Shown here piece by piece: positions 61,977 to 64,000 of a DNA stretch of 64,000 bases. The stretch lies in contig CBDHFH010000008.1 in assembly GCA_965262455.1 (NCBI GenBank), positions 1,116,001 through 1,180,000 of the forward strand. Reading direction: 5' to 3'. Within the stretch, counting starts at the first letter, position 1. Every line of letters begins with the position of its first letter. Origin of the DNA: UBA1858 sp965262455. Its GTDB lineage: Bacteria > Pseudomonadota > Gammaproteobacteria > UBA4575. The notes under the pieces were generated by a model. It did no database searches. It was not told where the DNA came from and saw nothing but the letters and a program-made list of their open reading frames with translations. The translations under genes and the position numbers were made by a program.

Positions 61977-62552
61977 GTGACATCAAGTGTCGAGACGTCC
62001 TTACAAAAAGGTCGGCGTCAGTTCCTTCTATATTCTGCAGCTACGCTGGTTGCCAGCACATTCACACCTCTGGCACATGCGTCAAGCAATAAAATTCCTC
62101 TCACAGAAAGTAAAAAACTACTATCTTTTAGACATTTACATACTAATGAAACCCTTCAGGTTTGCTATTGGAAAGACCAGCGCTTCGATCTTGATGCTCT
62201 TGCCAAAATAAATCACATTCTGCGTGATCACCGCACTCATGAGATCGCTGCAATTGACCAGCAGTTACTACACTTATTGCATCGATTACACGAAAAAACA
62301 AACTCTAGCGCGCCTTTTGAAATTATTTCAGGGTTCCGCTCAGAAAAAACCAACGAAGCTCTGCGTAAAAGTACCACAGGCGTAGCAAAGCGAAGTTATC
62401 ATATGCAAGGCAAAGCCATAGATGTGCGACTTGCCGACGTTGACCTCAAACTATTAAGAAATACAGCCATCGAACTCCAGGCCGGCGGTGTGGGTTATTA
62501 CAGTAACAGCGGATTCCTGCATTTAGATACTGGAAGACCACGCAACTGGTAA
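61977..62552 (+). CDS. DUF882/YcbK-type peptidase M15 family protein
   Basis: The 191-residue protein has a Tat-like signal (KGRRQFLLYSAATLVAST, RR at 13-14) and the M15A/DUF882 pattern: EIISGFRSEKTNEALR, the zinc-binding SYHMQGKAIDV (H142, D149) and FLHLDTG (H182). Members act on peptidoglycan peptides. The start is a GTG with AGGGGTAGG directly before. It follows the L,D-transpeptidase gene after 41 bases; ycbB-ycbK adjacency is also seen in E. coli. Confidence 0.92.
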   Translation: MTSSVETSLQKGRRQFLLYSAATLVASTFTPLAHASSNKIPLTESKKLLSFRHLHTNETLQVCYWKDQRFDLDALAKINHILRDHRTHEIAAIDQQLLHLLHRLHEKTNSSAPFEIISGFRSEKTNEALRKSTTGVAKRSYHMQGKAIDVRLADVDLKLLRNTAIELQAGGVGYYSNSGFLHLDTGRPRNW

Positions 62553-62591
62553 TCGATCACACTCTTTATTCAAACAATCTTACCAATTAAG

Positions 62592-62619
62592 CCAATGTGT
62601 GAACCGCTACACACATTGG
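62592..62619 (+). terminator. Hairpin after the YcbK-type gene
   Basis: CCAATGTGT and ACACATTGG form a nine-pair stem with a ten-base loop, 40 bases after the stop codon. The following sequence is AT-rich but lacks a strict T-run. Confidence 0.55.
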
Positions 62620-62706
62620 AATTAATCATTTCTATTTTGCTGCCAATATAAATTGCATCACCAAAACTTTTTAGTGCTTATTGTAAATTGAGCATAGGAG
62701 TTAAGC

Positions 62707-62886
62707 ATGCAGATATTCACAGTTAAAAACCTATTGGCGTTAAGCATATTATTCACCACGCCTTATTTTATCTATGGCGAATATTATTTTTACTCGTGTT
62801 TGTGTTTTGTTGGCGGGAGTTACTTCTTAACTAACAATCTTATCAACTCAATTGCCGAAATGAGAATCAGGCAAAATAGATCTTGA
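62707..62886 (+). CDS. Small membrane protein, 59 residues
   Basis: An open frame preceded by AGGAG seven bases before ATG. It has two hydrophobic segments (NLLALSILFTTPYFIYG and YFYSCLCFVGGSYFLTN) and a polar basic end (RIRQNRS). I recognise no family. The strong ribosome site and position between two hairpins support it as a real small gene. Confidence 0.5.
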   Translation: MQIFTVKNLLALSILFTTPYFIYGEYYFYSCLCFVGGSYFLTNNLINSIAEMRIRQNRS

Positions 62887-62968
62887 TGTCATCGCTATAG
62901 ACATGGCTTTAACAAGATACTCTCAAAGTATCTTATGTCGTTCGAATAATCAGAAATAATTGGAATAT

Positions 62969-63003
62969 AATAGCCACATGATCAGAACGATCATGTGGCT
63001 ATT
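62969..63003. terminator. Perfect 15-pair hairpin between convergent small genes
   Basis: AATAGCCACATGATC and its exact complement are separated by AGAAC. It lies between the plus-strand 62707 gene and the minus-strand 63009 gene. No T-run is present on either side, so termination would depend on the very stable stem. Confidence 0.6.
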
Positions 63004-63008
63004 GAAAA

Positions 63009-63170
63009 CTATGGCTGCTTAGGTGTTTGGTAAGGTACTTCTTTCTGGAAAGAATCCCAGGTCGTTTGATAGCCGACGTAACCCTTCTCATTTGCTTCCA
63101 TCTGACGAGTTTTCACAAAACGCGCCTCTCCCTCCGGCACCTTAGGTCTGGTATTTTTTTGCTCACTCAT
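63009..63170 (-). CDS. Small soluble protein, 53 residues
   Basis: The frame begins MSEQKNTRPKVPEGEARFVK and ends WDSFQKEVPYQTPKQP. It is polar, with no Cys and no hydrophobic segment. AAAGGGTG stands eight bases before the ATG. I recognise no family. The stop lies six bases from the perfect hairpin, as expected for a real transcript end. Confidence 0.55.
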   Translation of the reverse strand: MSEQKNTRPKVPEGEARFVKTRQMEANEKGYVGYQTTWDSFQKEVPYQTPKQP

Positions 63171-63409
63171 AAATCATCACCCTTTGTATATAAATTCAAA
63201 ATGTACAGCCGCAGCATTGTAGCAAATTAGCGCTCCTGGATAACAATGTTCTACTTATGCCTGCTAAAAAGTTATCTATAAGAGTAGAAACTCACTGCAC
63301 CAGTAAAGATAAACGGTACCCAACCTACCGCTTAGTATAATTATTAACCCATAAAACGTGATTTTACCACTGTAGCCATAGGTCACTGGAAAATAAGATA
63401 ATTCTGCAT

Positions 63410-64000
63410 ATGAAATTTGTCTGCTATAGCCACTGGCATCAACTTCCAGACAGCGCCAACCAGTTGTTTAAAGAATCAGAGCAGGATTCACTGTTTTTAT
63501 CTCGTATGTGGTTTGAGAACATCACGGCGCATGCAATTGATGATCACAATTCTCTGTGCCTGGCCTGTGTGATTGAAAATGACACATGCCTGGCAATTCT
63601 GCCCTTAATGAATCACTCTGATGGCAGCTTGAGCTCATTGAGCAGCCGTTTTACTAGTTTATTTTCACTCATCATTATTTCAAGGCATCGCGAACAAGAT
63701 GGCATAGTAAATTGCCTGGCCCATGGTTTAGCACAATTACCTGCTAAACCAATTCACTTTGAGCCTATTAAGGCTGACGATATAAACATGCAAAATTTAA
63801 TCGACTGCATGCAAACGCATGGATTAGAAAAATATCCCTACTTTCGCTTTCATAATTGGGTACATGAATTAACAGGAGAATCGTTTAGTCAGTATATGTC
63901 TTCGAGACCAAGCCAGTTAAGAAACACAGTACAGCGCAAGCAACGCAAACTACAGCGAGAACATGACTATACATTTAAACTATATGTTGATAGCAACATT
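63410..64000 (+). CDS. CelD/BioF2-like acyltransferase (GNAT-type), partial
   Basis: The first 197 residues are in the window and the 3' end is cut. The protein has no signal peptide, begins MKFVCYSHWHQLPDSANQLF and shows the early GNAT/FemAB-like features: a WFENITAHAIDDHNSLCLAC strand region and the late RPSQLRNTVQRKQRKLQREH basic helix, common in 'CelD'-type acetyltransferases (Acetyltransf_6). Such proteins are frequent in polysaccharide clusters. Whether this relates to the VPLPA-CTERM protein at 29.2 kb is speculation. Confidence 0.7.
   Translation, partial: MKFVCYSHWHQLPDSANQLFKESEQDSLFLSRMWFENITAHAIDDHNSLCLACVIENDTCLAILPLMNHSDGSLSSLSSRFTSLFSLIIISRHREQDGIVNCLAHGLAQLPAKPIHFEPIKADDINMQNLIDCMQTHGLEKYPYFRFHNWVHELTGESFSQYMSSRPSQLRNTVQRKQRKLQREHDYTFKLYVDSNI

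Overview
The window reads as chromosome of a gammaproteobacterium of moderate, somewhat AT-leaning base composition. The evidence is gene order: msrB-pnp-rpsO-truB-rbfA-infB-nusA-rimP, a 14-gene nuoA-N operon with separate nuoC and nuoD, secG-tpiA-glmM-ftsH-rlmE-greA-carB-carA-dapB, and dnaJ-dnaK-grpE-hrcA with a CIRCE operator, followed by nadK-recN-bamE. The genus cannot be fixed from the sequence alone. A hydrocarbon-oxidising, aerobic marine-type lineage would fit the XylM/AlkB-like monooxygenase.

Layout: 1-3.3 kb holds a minus-strand oxygenase locus: an AlkB/XylM-type membrane diiron monooxygenase, a group 1 truncated haemoglobin, a three-cysteine ferredoxin, a GST-like protein, a terminator, and a XylA-type reductase cut by the window edge. 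3.4-12.4 kb is the msrB and translation/RNA-metabolism block. 12.5-14.2 kb is a small accessory patch (polysaccharide deacetylase, decayed DNA) on the 3' side of tRNA-fMet. 14.4-28.9 kb is complex I. 28.9-40.1 kb is an AT-rich accessory region on the 3' side of tRNA-Leu(GAG). 40.2-57 kb holds secretion, glycolysis, cell wall, proteolysis, carbamoyl-phosphate/lysine and heat-shock genes. 57-64 kb is plus strand: NAD kinase, RecN, BamE, an L,D-transpeptidase, a YcbK-type peptidase, two small ORFs and a truncated CelD-like acyltransferase.

The most unusual structure is the accessory region. About ten copies of a short hairpin repeat (consensus near TGACTGCTTTCGGCGCAAAAG followed by CGGTCAT), all in the same orientation, cut 30.3-40.1 kb into single-gene or few-gene modules: a duplicated small membrane protein, a VOC protein, several orphan membrane proteins, a TetR-controlled redox/secreted-protein set, an antiporter, and a porin plus chemoreceptor pair. 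Repeats lie just 3' of plus-strand genes and just 5' of minus-strand genes, like cassette borders, but they lack clear integron attC boxes and no integrase is in the window.

A second point of interest is the oxygenase locus. It has an extended -10 promoter, a globin placed directly after the oxygenase, and a Gln in the place of one of the normally invariant metal-binding histidines. A third is the divergent tetR control region, with three copies of a TTGAC-type palindrome overlapping candidate -35 boxes.
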